Assembly: GCA_950295325.1 (NCBI GenBank)
Contig: OX485803.1
Location: 25,668,001-25,732,000, forward strand
Length of the DNA: 64,000 nt
Source: Polytrichum commune
Taxonomy: Eukaryota; Streptophyta; Polytrichopsida; Polytrichales; Polytrichaceae
Direction of reading: 5' to 3'
Within the stretch, counting starts at the first letter, position 1. Every line of letters begins with the position of its first letter. Below are positions 11,791 through 22,967 of this stretch, piece by piece. The notes under the pieces were generated by a model, which saw only the letters and a list, made by a program, of their open reading frames with translations, did no database searches and was not told the origin of the DNA. Made by a program: the position numbers and the translations under genes.

Positions 11791-12510
11791 CCCCAAGGGG
11801 TGGATTCTTCATACCTCGTATGAAATAATGTGAGTGTAGAAAGCGGGTTTACTTGAGGCATTAGCATTAATAGTATTTAAGATAGATGTGTTATATTTCT
11901 TTAGTATATACACTTAAAAGACTATTAAACACTTGAAATAAAGGTAAATGTACAAGGAAAAAGTTGTCTGGGGGGGAGCCCTAAGATGTTTTTTTTTTTT
12001 TTTTTTTTTGGTAATAGATGTGTTAGAGTCACCCAATTTACGTTTTCATCCACAATTGTTATTTGATACTAGTCCCCAATAACTACCCTATCCGTTCTTG
12101 TCAAGGTTTGCATTTGGGATCTAGGTTCTTGCAAGTTCTTGGAGAACTCATTGGCTCCCTTGAGTTTTGCCCTCCATATTGTGGTTAAGTTACTTTGCCC
12201 TTGTCTTCGTTTGTTTAATGCAATCGTCAAGTTACATCCTATGAATGAAAAAGTGTTCAATGACATTCTCATTGGAAAGGAAAAAGTGGATTGTATATGT
12301 AATAAAGGCCTACTATTTCATGGTATATGTTTTGTGTACGTAGTGAAGACATTTATCACATTGAATTACAAAGCTTAATATAAATACAAGAGTCCATTTT
12401 CTAACCTATCGTTACTGTTCTACACACATGTTTTTCCTCTATAAAGTTCTCGTATACAAGGGTTTTAATTTTAAAATAAACCACGTACGTCAATTAGGTT
12501 TCCAAGAAAG
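11791..12510 (-). mobile_element. Family E element, inverted copy
   Basis: It begins with 'aggggtggattcttcat', the complement of the right end of 51285-51993, and carries the same blocks in reverse order, such as 'gttacatcctatgaatgaaaaag' against 'tttttcatccatagcatgtaa'. A run of about 20 T lies at 11990-12009. No coding frame was supported. Confidence 0.5.
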
Positions 12511-14335
12511 AGTTTCAAGCCCTTCATTTTTAAAATGTGATTTTGAGACTTGATAAGACTAGTAGAAATCATGTATACAGGTCGTACATTGAACCCCTTA
12601 GTTTTATAAAGGTTGAAGTAGTTCAAGTTTTTTTCTTTAAGAAAAACATTTGCATACCATTAACGTATATTATGTATTGTATACAATGCTCTCACTTCAA
12701 CCCACCTTTCACTTGATATTGTCATTATTCTATCTAAATACTCCGGTTCATTATTTCCAATTACCACCCAAATTAGTGTGGTGCACACTTAGATTGAACA
12801 TGTGAGGACAATGAAGACTTTGTAATAAATATGGAGAAGGGTAAAATATTCATAATAATCATAGCACTTCGTAACTTCGAATAGTAAGTGACACTAAATA
12901 TCATAAGCTCTTTTTGTTGGTATACAACTAGCTTATGAACAAATATGATTTGAACACCACATCATTACATTTTTTATGATATTCAGTGTTCAATACGCTA
13001 TTGCGAAGGTCCCAAAGTAGATGCCTAGATGTCATAAAGTGTCACGTTTATCAATTGCCAATATGATACTATTCATCAACATAAGTAGTTTTTTTAGGTG
13101 AATATCTTACTTACATTATGACATACAACGAAACACACTAGAATATGAAGATGATAGTTAAATTGTGTTTTAGTATACAAGGGCAAGCTATTATTGAGCA
13201 TACTGGTGGCAAGTGTCATGTGTTTACATTCTAGTATGCAAGAGGAAGAGATTCTTGAGCATTGTGATGCCAAAATGATGCCAAATGTCATTTGTGTGCA
13301 CTTTAGTTAATTTGTAGACCATTGTGTAACGTAGGCATACACCTTACACTATTGACCATACTCATGCCAAGATATTATACAATGCGCTTGAGCGCCAAGT
13401 GTCATTGGGTGACACTAATGGGGAAGTTGTTGATTGTTAGTGTAACCTTAACATATGTTGTAAAATAGGGTAAGTGACACTATTATACATGTGACACTAA
13501 ATGCCATAAAGAGTGTACTACTTTTGTGATCCTCTTAACTATGTGTGTCCTATTAATATTATTTAATTACACTTTTGATTATCAAAAAATTCTAATGACA
13601 TCATAATTTGGTTGTTACCTTATCATAAATGTACTTGGCCCATGGTCACTTGCAATCCATTAGAAAGCGATTAGAAAACACCATGCAATGAAAGAGAGGG
13701 TGTCATTTATTAATGTGAGGTAATTCTATAAGTGAAGTAGGTCTAGTTAAGCATCCAATATGTATGGTTTGCCTTTGCTAATATCTTAGGGCTTTGTTTG
13801 AAAAGGAGAGTTACATAGATTATAGAAGTAATCAATCTCGGGTTATAAGTGTTGAATAAGATGGTTTAGGGTTTTGCTTGTTGGATGGTTTAGGGGTGTG
13901 TGTGTGTGTGTGTGTGTTACATTTAGAATGTAACACTATTCTAAATGTATTAGTATAATGCATCAAATATCGTGAATACAACCTTTGAACATGGTTGCAA
14001 TTGTAAATGCATTATGTACGTTGCATTTAAAAGTGAAGAACAATGTTCGTAAATAACATTTTCCTCCATAAAATATTTGTGAGTATCTCTTCATGCTTTT
14101 ATGTAACAATGTATGTAGCAATGTATGTGGCAAGTTGGAATGTATCTTGATGCGAATGGTACTAAGATACACAAGTTTAGTTAATAACTGCAACTTTGCA
14201 TTCAAACTTTAATCCACATTTGCATAAAAGTGCGATAAAAGTACTATTTTCAATAACTCTAAGGTGTGGAAAATCCCATGCTCTAGCCATTTGTAAACGT
14301 TGGTAGGGTCTCAAAACATACCCCGTCTAAGAAAA
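12511..14335. other. Repeat-derived DNA, no gene seen
   Basis: It contains the inverted repeat G copy (about 13315-13515) and a (GT)n tract at about 13897-13917. Short open frames show no family resemblance. Confidence 0.5.
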
Positions 14336-14725
14336 CTACACTAAATATGATATTTAGTGTCATATGGTATTTTATGTCACTATGGTAACTTCTTGGATGA
14401 CGCTTCTTATGAATAAGTGAACAAAACATTGTCATGGATGATGGATGAGTTCATCCAATGGCCAAAACCCTACCTTGTCTTGTCAGCAACTTGTGATGAA
14501 ATATTGTCACGGATGATTGAAATTTGGATGAAAAGTCACTTGGTAAGTGACAGTAATTGCAACACTATAAATCTATAATCCCCCCCCCCCCCCAAAAAAA
14601 AATTTACAAGGAATGACAAATAATGCTAGGTTAACATTTAGTGTTAGTGACACTATACCGTGGTTTACAATTAGTTTTGAGCAAGAGTATTAGAATTGGT
14701 GACACTAAGTATCATATTTAGTGCA
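14336..14725 (-). mobile_element. MITE family C, copy 1
   Basis: Both ends carry a self-complementary motif (CTACACTAAATAT/ATATTTAGTG) extending into 'ATTTAGTGTCA'. The inner block 'gcaagagtattagaattggtgacac' is the complement of the 'gtcaccaattct...cttgctc' seen at the left of the other copies. Others are at 16954-17330, 22968-23965, 52956-53335 and 55277-55650. All but the interrupted third copy are about 375-390 bp. No protein is encoded. Confidence 0.65.
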
Positions 14726-15736
14726 CATAGGTCAAGAGTCCTGTAAGTTCCCCAATAAAGCACCTCTACCCCTGAAAAAACCCGAGGCACCTTTTAGGGA
14801 ATCGCTAACTACACTAAACATGCCTACTAGTGTGGGTGGAAATTGAGAGTGGAAATAACAAGCATGGGCCACACTAATTTTCTAGTTAGGGTTAAAATAA
14901 CATGGGTCCGATACCTCGGGTCTTTCCCTAAGTCTTCATTCAAATGTCAACCCAACACATCAAATACTACTTATAAGACAAGAGTAGCACAAAATAAAAC
15001 AGCCACCCACACAAATTTCTTTAGAAAAAAGAATAAGTGTGACCCTTGCTAATTTCTACTAGAAATTTAGCGTGGGTTAAGAATTGATGTGGCCCACAAA
15101 AATTACATTACAAGAATCAACATGGGCTCTAGAATTTATTGTGGCCCAGATGAATAGGACTATTTAGGGTACTTTGTTATGGGGTCTTCTATTTATGATG
15201 TTTAGTGATTGACAACATTATTTGACACACGTCTCTTATGAAGCATGTTGTTAGTGTTGGTTCGAGGATCACATTCATACAATTGTTGTAATCATGTAGC
15301 TCATTGAACTCCGTGTAAATATTCTCAAAATTGAATTGAATGATATTTCCATATCCAACGATTGCACAACTTTGAGCTACAAGATCCTATATGTGTTGAT
15401 CATGTGTAGACTAATGATCTGAATTAGGACAATTGTAGATGACTACTTATGGATATTACGCGAGGAATTTGGTACTTTGAGTGAAAAACATATCAATGCG
15501 TAAATTTGCAAGTGATGATTTTATGTGGTATACCTAATGACGATTATATCATACTTAACAAAGCACTTCTTAAGAATAATCTTCTATGCATTGTTTTTTG
15601 GAATCGGTTAGGGTGTTGAAATTAATTGAATTTAGGTCATTCGTCCATGTAAAAATTGAATGCTTGAGTATCTTCCATGAAAGCTTTTTGGTAAACCCAA
15701 TTTGGGTTTTTACACGAGCTCGAAGTTATGATCAAG

Positions 15737-15788
<52 letters not shown>

Positions 15789-16500
15789 GAATATTTGCCA
15801 AAAATTAAATTATCTTTTGTAATTTTGTTGCATTCAATTGGTAAGTGGCTTTTTCCAAGTGGAATCATATTTTCTAACATATGTATGATTTAAGAATATG
15901 AAATTTATTTATGAAAATATAAGTGAAAGTTTATGCAAAATGAAGCCTCATATTCTACCTATCACCCCCTAGCATTTGAGACAAAATAACTACATTTGCA
16001 TTCCCTTTCACAATTTCTCATTTTCACCAAAACTTCCCTTTTTTACTTTTAGAAGTTAACTAGTTCACCAATTAAGCGACAAAGGCTACATCAAAAAAAT
16101 AAAAAATAAAAAAGAATATCAAACATTTTGATTAACGTGAATTTAAGCCCGTTGGCCTACCCCAAGGTAAAACCATACACATTGTGAGCAATGTTGTATC
16201 ATTGACGATTGGTGCAAAGGCTTGACACACTTTTCAATTCAATGTATCACTAGAGGCATGTCTCTAAATGATCTCAACATATAAGAGAGGTTCATGCTAC
16301 TTTTTTGGTCACACTTTGGTGAAACAAAGCGAGCGCATGTGTTTATTCTTACCACTATTTCATCTTTAATTGGGAGTTTGGTTGCAAATAGCTTTCCATG
16401 GAATGACTTTTAAGTGAAAAATAAATTGCATTCAACATGCACGTTTAACTTTTTTTTCCCTAGGCAATGCTTTTGAGACCATGAAGCATAAACAAATACT
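14726..16500. other. No gene seen
   Basis: AT-rich DNA with a (CT)n microsatellite at about 15739-15784. No frame could be assigned. Confidence 0.5.
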
Positions 16501-16509
16501 CACTTAACT

Positions 16510-16745
16510 ATGTTTCAAATCATCTACATCGATATGTGTAATAAGGTGGCCTCTCTACCCAAGCAAATAACCGTGGATCAAAATCAAGTCACAAAAACTC
16601 ACAAGTTTGTTTATTCTATCCATATAGCAACCACAATGTATAAAAACACATGTTGTTTGTTATTGTAGTAATAAATATCGAAAGTTGTGTGGGATGTTGA
16701 TAAATTAGCATGGGGCAACTTGATTGCACATATCAATGTACACTG
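16510..16745 (+). repeat. Dispersed repeat I, copy 1
   Basis: Direct, diverged copy of about 50425-50655. Shared blocks include 'atccatat', 'agcaaccacaatg', 'attgtagtaataaat', 'gtgtggga' and 'cttgattgcacatat'. No protein frame is preserved in either copy, so the parent element is unidentified. Confidence 0.5.
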
Positions 16746-16953
16746 ACTATGGAAGGAGGGATTTTATTTATTTATAGAATTGGATATTCATACTACTAAC
16801 AAAGAAAATATGTTGATGTTGAAGTTGTCTATCTATCTAGCCCAAATTTATGATATCATATTGGTCAAATACTTTGATGTAAATATGCACACTAAAGACA
16901 CATCATGATGAGGTTGAGTTTAGTTTCACCAGAACGATCACATGTTGTTGTCA

Positions 16954-17330
16954 CTATACTAAATATTGTATTCAATGTCACCAATTCTATTTGTCTTGCT
17001 CAATACTATTTGTAAAGCGCCCAGGTAGTGTCACCAACACTAATTGTAAACCTAACATTATGTCTCGTTCCTTGTAAAGATATTTGGGCATTATAGATGT
17101 ACAATGTTACCATTATTGTTACTTACTAAGTGATCATTCATCCAAATTTCATTCACTCATGACAATATTTCATCGTTGAAATTTTAGGATGCAAAATATA
17201 GCAGAAGTGGATGAACTAAAGGTAAGTTGGGATGATAGTATTTGTAAACTTATTCCAAAGAAGCGTCATCAGAAACACTCCCATAATGACAGAAAATGCC
17301 ATATGACACTAAATATAGTACTTAATGTAT
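16954..17330 (+). mobile_element. MITE family C, copy 2
   Basis: Left end CTATACTAAATATTGTATTC, followed by 'gtcaccaattctatttgtcttgctc'. Right end 'gacactaaatatagtactta'. The middle keeps 'ccaaatttcattcactcatgacaatatttcatc', shared with the other copies. Confidence 0.65.
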
Positions 17331-17639
17331 ATTTTTTTTGTCACTACAAGGTAGATTCTAGATGTTTAGATGTATTATAATAATAGATTTGGACACCCAA
17401 AATCTATCTTGTAGTGGCAAAGAACCAGTAGAACCAAACTTTGATCCTTGAAGTGTTTGCAAGGAAAGAAAGAAAATGATTCATAATGTCTGTGCTTTTA
17501 ACCTGATATGCAATGTATGTTTTGCATTTCCAGTCCATGTTAGCGTGAGCATGGGGAGCAGGGTTGGCTTAATGCTTAATTGTCAGGGGTGGACCATAAG
17601 TTAGATTGTTAGTAGTCATAGATATTAAAACAATTTTTT

Positions 17640-18115
17640 CGTTTGAGTGATTGGTCGGTAGAGGGGTTTAATCAAGGGGAGTTTGTGCTTATTGTTTTTC
17701 AAGTTTTCATGTATTAAGTATGATGTGTGTGAGGTATCAAATAGAATTTGTTTAGAATGTTTCCATTAGGTTGTATATTTTTGTTAAGTGGGGTTCCAAA
17801 AATCAGTTACTATGTATGGTGGGTGTATCAATGGAGCCTTTGATGCATGCGTTGATAGTTAATGTGGGGAGGAATGGCCATCCTTGTTGGGTTAGGGCGG
17901 TTGTTGATGTGTCATTTTTTTTTCTAAGTTCTTTTGTTGTGGCTTCCTAAGGGAATATGTTGTTGCAGTAGGTGAATTCTACGAGTTGTACTTTGAGATT
18001 TTGGTTGGGTGACTGGTGGTAGGGTCATGGGTGTAGTTCCCATGATGCAGAATATGCCCGAGTGAAGCATGGTGAGGCAATTGCACCTTGGGAGGTAGCA
18101 GGTGCAATGGAGTAG
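17640..18115 (-). pseudogene. LINE copy 1: CxC motif and restriction-like endonuclease
   Basis: Minus-strand reading gives LLHCTCYLPRCNC, then LHSGIFCIMG, then VQLVEFTYCNNIFP, then LTQQGWPFLPTLTINACIKG, then YLTHIILNT. This follows the RLE layout RPD, then a D/E in (I/V)EFTYC, then a GW...P...G segment. RLE domains nick target DNA to prime reverse transcription. The Asp of RPD is Gly here (HSG), while the Glu of VEFTYC is kept. Stops interrupt the frame. Copy 2 at 42640-43145 aligns across the whole region. Confidence 0.75.
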
Positions 18116-18269
18116 CCATGATGATATGGTGATGTTTAGTGTTTTATTATTGATTTTGACCGCATTTATTAGTGTAAAACACATGGTTGTTGGGTGGGCA
18201 AGAAGGGTATCTGCTAACATTTGTCTTGCTTTGTTTGTGTCTATTAAATTTAAGGTTATTTATGTGTTT

Positions 18270-18340
18270 ATTTGTGCAACACGACATCAAGTGGAGGCAA
18301 ATGTCATTTTGTTGGAGCTGGCATAAAATACATATTGGTG
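18270..18340 (-). pseudogene. LINE copy 1: CCHC zinc motif
   Basis: The minus strand reads CILCQLQQNDICLHLMSCC, which is C-x2-C-x9-H-x4-C, followed by TNKHINNLKFNRH. The second LINE copy has CTLCPNKTIDIWPHLLSTC with identical spacing, followed by SNQHIKGLHIARH. In RLE-type LINEs a CCHC motif precedes the endonuclease and helps bind nucleic acid. The ligands are intact even though the surrounding frame is broken. Confidence 0.75.
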
Positions 18341-18659
18341 TTATGTTTGTTTTAGGGCATGTTTTTTATGGTAATTGCCAAGGTATTGGCCATATCAAAA
18401 TTTCAAGATTTGTGTGATTTGTGCATCAATGATGCATGGTTTGTCCCTAAATAGGTTGGTCCATTTTATGTGGATTTCTTTGTTATTGGTCCATGTTTTT
18501 AGAACATTGGGTATGATATTGATGGCAAGAGAGACTAGGGCACTTGTATGTTCTTTTTCTATGTAGGGTTTTAAAGTACGAACCGAGCTATCGTGTTGGG
18601 TTGATGTAGGGGGGATGGAGGGCCAATATGGTGTTTGGTGGCCTATATGGTGGAAGTGG

Positions 18660-19080
18660 GTGAGTAATATACGTGGTTCTAGTGCGCCTAGTTTGGTTAA
18701 GGTATCTGCCTCATCATTAACTATGATGTTTGTGTGTGCCCTGACCTTGGTGATAAAAATGTTATGTGTGAAGTTTTTGATGGCATATATGATGTGTGCT
18801 ATTAGAAGTTTGTCCGGGTGGTTATTTTGGGAGGAGGGATGTTGGATATGGTTTTGTAGGAGGTAGATACTATTAAGGTTGTTGGTAAATATGAATTTGT
18901 CGATTGCGAGTGATTTTGTGTGTTCTATGGCAAGTAGTAATGCCTATAATTATGTTTTTTTAAGACATCTAGGTAGCTTGGTAGTTTGTCGGTTGTTCGC
19001 ACATATAGAGGGTCGTTCAAAACACCTGATCTAGCTAAATTGTTGTTATCCTTGGTGAACAAGAAATCTATGTATTAACA
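18660..19080 (-). pseudogene. LINE copy 1: RNase H domain
   Basis: In two frames the minus strand gives IDFLFTKDNNNLARSGVLND, then ALLLAIEHTKSLAIDKFIFT, NNLNSIYLL, HPDKLLI, and TKVRAHTNIIVNDEADTLTK. This is the RNase H order YTDGS, ExxAL, TDxxS, VxAHxGxxxNxxAD. RNase H removes RNA from the RNA:DNA hybrid. The third acidic site is Asn (TNNLNS), whereas the first and last Asp are kept. A frameshift lies near 18950. The match to copy 2 (IFIPTDNLNSVYLVNNHI and IGNDIADQLANGG) is strong. Confidence 0.8.
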
Positions 19081-19216
19081 TTGGGATGGATGGTATGTAA
19101 GCGGGTGAATGCTAGTGAGTTATGGTGGGAGGGGTGTGTGTAGCGATGCTGGGAATGGGGAAGGTGAAGTAGCCTTGTGCTAATTCTTGGAGATTTAGGT
19201 GGGTGTAATGTGTAAT

Positions 19217-19233
19217 GGGGGGGGGGGGGGGGG
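19217..19233 (+). repeat. Poly(G) tract, 17 bases
   Basis: Uninterrupted G run inside the LINE remnant. Similar runs occur at 14580-14593 (C), 22439-22453 (G), 38672-38686 (C), 53090-53100 (G) and 62597-62611 (G). Confidence 0.85.
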
Positions 19234-19337
19234 TAGGTGGTGCTAGGTTGGAGGAGTGTATTAGATAGGGTCTGTTGGAAGAAAGTGAATTTTGTTTGGA
19301 TGTTGTTGTCTTATGGCAATGATCGAGGTGACCAATG

Positions 19338-19747
19338 CACGGGGAGGTCACTTCATTGTCAAGTTGACACCACGTGCGGACAAAGTTTGCTACCCCTATA
19401 TTACATGCCATATATAGTTTAAAAATTTATGACATTATTTCTACATATACATAACCATTGATAGTATCTTTTGAATACTATTTTGAAATTTTTAGTCATC
19501 TTTATTTTTTTTAGTAATTGTTTTAGTTAAATTTTGTGTCATTCTAGTTAGAAATGGTATGTTTTATGAAAAAAACAAATCATCAAATTTAGTTACCACT
19601 TTTGACTATGTCATAGGTACTGTGTATATCTACTCATGAAAAAAGATTGATAAAAATTTGACCCATCTTGGTGGTGCAACTTACCAAAAGAAGATTTTTT
19701 TTGGTCGCACGTGGTGTTCAACTTGACAATGGAGTGATCTACCCGTG
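19338..19747. mobile_element. hAT-like TIR element inserted in LINE copy 1 (smaller)
   Basis: 410 bp, with ~45-bp terminal inverted repeats starting CACGGGGAGGTCAC at the left and the complement of CACGGGTAGATCAC at the right, continuing through 'cattgtcaagttga'. It is flanked by an exact 8-bp duplication GACCAATG (19330-19337 and 19748-19755). It is AT-rich inside with no transposase. The 8-bp duplication points to the hAT superfamily. It belongs to the same family as 20230-21038. Confidence 0.85.
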
Positions 19748-20229
19748 GACCAATGGTTCTTTGGTATTATAATATGTGGGGAATGCTTGGTATTGTGGAT
19801 GTTGTAGTAGCAGCGGGGAAATGTGATGATAGGGATTACATGTGGTTGTTGGGTGGAGTTGAATGTATTATGGGACCAATCGTTGTGGTGTATGATTAAT
19901 AGTGTGGTGTAGCCAACGCTTGTCTAGTTTGCCATTCTTGTCCATTTTATGGCTTTTGGGGCGAGGGTTATGTCGGTGATATGGGAAGTCCATGCCCCAT
20001 CCATTGGTGGGAAAATGTTGGGCCTTGTGAGCCAAAAATTGTGTCTTGGTCATGTAGGGAGTTGTATTGTGTGAAGTATGTAGGGCATGTGAGTGGGTTG
20101 GAGAAGTAGGAGTGTGCGAGTTGGAAGGTGTGGATAAGTTTATCTAGTATTTCTAGGGGGAGGACTTTTTGGTTATGGATGGAAGGGATGGTGTTGGGGG
20201 AGTGATGTGGTAGGATTTTAATGTATATG

Positions 20230-21038
20230 CACGGGTAGATCACTTAGTGCATTTTTAAAATGACATGCGGCATAATAAAGAGAGGATTAAAATCATTTGA
20301 AATAAAATTTATAAAGGAATTCCAAATAATGAAGGGGCCATTAAATGCAGACAATTCCATTATTAGTAAGTTAGATGGACATAAAACGTGGGCCATTATT
20401 TTTTTGTAAAATTAATATAGGGGCTGAAGATAAGGATCCTGGAAGGTGTGTTTAGTAAACCGCATGTTGTGTTTGTGAACACACGGACATTTTTCCTCTA
20501 TTTCCACCCTTACCCTATTTGTGGTGTACTTGGGGTTATTTTGTACACGCTGTAACATTGTGGACTCCACCCTAAATTGTAAATTTTAAACCCGCTTTAC
20601 TATGCTCTATGTTTTTGGTCACTTGCATTGCAATGACCGCTATTGTATTTGTGTTGGCATCTCCTATGTGTTTTCATCATAACAGTGTTTGCAATGGTAT
20701 TACTTTGCTATGGTCTCCCATGTGTTTTCTTCATAACTCTGGTTGCAATGGTATTATTGTTTGCACCTTTTTTTTGTTTCCATGCTTTCCCTCAACACTC
20801 GTCAATTGCGTTAGGAAGTAAATTAGCTTTTATTACTTAAAAGGAATATAGAGTACAAAATATTTCAGTGACTTGGACAATATAAGTAATGGAAGGGTGC
20901 AAACAAATGGGCCATTTTTGAAATTTAAGTAATTATAGGGAGGCTTTAATTCAACCCTTGAAGGTAAATAGCCCAAAACAAAAAAAACCCCCCAGCCGCA
21001 TGTGGTGCACAAAAATGCCTTAGAGTGATCTACCCGTG
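20230..21038. mobile_element. hAT-like TIR element inserted in LINE copy 1 (larger)
   Basis: 809 bp, with left end CACGGGTAGATCACT and right end the complement of CACGGGTAGATCACT. The repeats extend about 40 bases to 'catgcggc/gccgcatg'. An exact 8-bp duplication TGTATATG borders it (20222-20229 and 21039-21046). Inside there are two imperfect direct repeats around 'ctatgtgttttcatcataac' (20665-20690 and 20717-20745). No protein was recognised. Outside the element the minus-strand LINE reading resumes. Confidence 0.85.
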
Positions 21039-21444
21039 TGTATATGTTGATGAGTAGGAAGACTTCTGTGGCGAAGTCTCGAGTGGGTGGTAAGAGATGG
21101 GATGATTGTGGGGTAGGATATGTGGAGTATCTTTCCCATAGCCAAATTAGTTTATTAAGTGGGATGGATGTTTGGAAGTCATGTATTTGTGTCATTTGGG
21201 AGGGGAGAGGGGTTGGGGTGGATGTGAATCGGAGGTGTGATAGTTATAAAATCTTTGTTTGGGTTGCATTCTTGAGTGTGTAGGGTAAGGTGTGGAATAG
21301 ATAGGCCGGGGTAGATGTATCTTTGGTCTCTAGATTGTGGTGTGTTGCAGGTGTGTGTTAGAGTGTTGAGTACAACTTGTTGTTTTTTTTTTTGGCCTAG
21401 GGTCGTGGCAAATAATAGGTTGTGGTCATAGAGGATATTGGGGT

Positions 21445-22096
21445 GCAAGTACAGTATAGTGGACAACTCTTGATCCTTATACTTATTTAAGTGAAAGTAA
21501 AAAAAATACTAACTTTGAAATTAGTAAAAAAAAAACCACAAACATTTCATGAACATATTGATCTACAAAGCCAAGCAATTTATGTTAAAATAAACAATCT
21601 AAAAAAAATCTACATATTTACAAGATGCTTCAAGTGGGTGTGAAAGGGGTGATTCTGAACAAGTAATTGTCATAAATTACTTGTTCAAATTATGATAAAT
21701 TATGATAATTTACTTGTTCAAATTAGGATAAATCTTGACAACTTACTTGTTTAAATTATGATAAATTTACATTGGATTGATGATTTTGTACATAAATATT
21801 TGATGATGACCTCAAGTGTATAATGAATTCAAGGAATATGAATTGCAAATCGAGTTCAAAATAGGTAAGGTCATGAAATGCATGTCCAAAACCAAATATA
21901 GCCATATGCTTTTGAGCATTACTTTTTAATGATAAGTTTGACGATCTCATCTTGGTATTCTACAACAACAATTGCGGTCAGCATGAAAAAATATTTAAGT
22001 TAGACAACATTTTGCTACTACTTGTTAGGCGTTTGACCAAATAAACTATGGTTTTAAGATACTAGAGCATTTTTTTGGTCCACTTTACAATGCTTC
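21445..22096. mobile_element. Element H, copy 1
   Basis: Its body aligns in direct orientation with 23001-23617: 'tactaactttga', 'catattgatctacaaagccaagcaa', 'ataatgaattcaagga' and 'acaacattttgctactactt' recur in order. It separates LINE-like minus-strand sequence on either side, so it looks like an insertion. Its own ends ('ggtgcaagta' and 'gcttccacc') are weakly complementary and no target duplication was clear. Confidence 0.55.
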
Positions 22097-22360
22097 CACC
22101 CATTATCGGGGTTGAGTTCGATTGAGTTGGTGTTGAGGGATCCATTTGGTGTTAAGGGGTAGTCGTTTGTTCCAATGGCATTTGAAGCCAAGGCTATATT
22201 TAGTGGCTCCCCATTTGTCATTTTTGTTTGTTTCTTTTTCTTTGAATGCGGATATATTTTTAATGGGGTACCTAGGGAGGTATTTGGGGTGTTTTGCCTA
22301 GTAGGTGTGGTGGGGGTATATTTGATTGTAGGTGTGTGAGGGTCGAGTTTGATTGTGGTC
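22085..22360 (-). pseudogene. Thr/Pro-rich open stretch, possible LINE N-terminal fragment
   Basis: About 90 minus-strand codons are open. They read TIKLDPHTPTIKYTPTTPTR, then TPLKIYPHSKKKKQ, then MTNGEPLNIALASN, then LNTNSIELNPDNG. The strand and composition match the LINE remnant just beyond element H, so it may be the N-terminal part of the same polyprotein with the reverse transcriptase lost. No domain was recognised. It could equally be a chance frame. Confidence 0.35.
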
Positions 22361-22967
22361 TACATCAAGGTAGAGGGTGTTAAAATCAACACCTATAAAC
22401 ACCTCTCAATCACCAACACTCTACTACCTTGAACTAAAGGGGGGGGGGGGGGGAGATGCTTTTAACCATTTTATTTACAAAGCCAAGGAAGTAGGCCCAC
22501 AAAGCACAAAGGGGGTTTGTTCCTGGAATAAAGAAGGTCAATACATGGGATGCAAGGTGACAATTTTGCAAAGCAAATTGGGTGGAATCATGGAAGTGAC
22601 CATGTGGCTTTGTGCAATGGCTTTGGTTCATGAACTCATATGAGATGACACATATATACCACTCAAGAACATCATAGGCACTAATGAGCCGATTTGTTTC
22701 TTTACATTATCATATGCAACACTCCAAATATAAAATTTTAATTTTGTTTTCTAGAAAAGGTGGATGCATCTACTGGGTCGAAGTTCTCCTTGCAAAGGAT
22801 ATATTGGAGCCGACATCAATGTGCCGGTCAATTTGCTAAAAAAGTTTAGACTTTGCCAACGTCAACCAAGGTTTCAATTTTAGCCTCATGAGTTCCAAAT
22901 AATTTTCTTGAGGACATATTATGTCATCACTTCCTTAGATCGATTCCAAGATGAAAATCCCAAAGAG

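Larger units (their letters stand above)
17520..21480 (-). mobile_element. Degraded LINE with RNase H and RLE endonuclease, copy 1
   Basis: Translated on the minus strand in shifting frames, this stretch shows, in 5' to 3' order of the element: a connection region (about 21480-19080), an RNase H domain (19080-18660), a CCHC zinc motif (about 18340-18270), a C-x-C-x4-C-x-C motif and an RLE-like domain (about 18110-17640). A readable reverse transcriptase core was not found, so the copy is probably 5'-truncated, as LINEs often are. Many frameshifts and stops make it dead. Two TIR transposons (19338-19747 and 20230-21038) are inserted in it. RNase H plus C-terminal RLE recalls Dualen/RandI elements. 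A second copy at 42600-44390 confirms the domain order. Confidence 0.78.

Noticed and set aside
13300-13520. Possible tRNA or small RNA from palindromic GTGTCAC motifs
   Set aside because: There is no cloverleaf or B-box sequence, and the segment has an inverted copy at 5285-5475, so it is a dispersed repeat.
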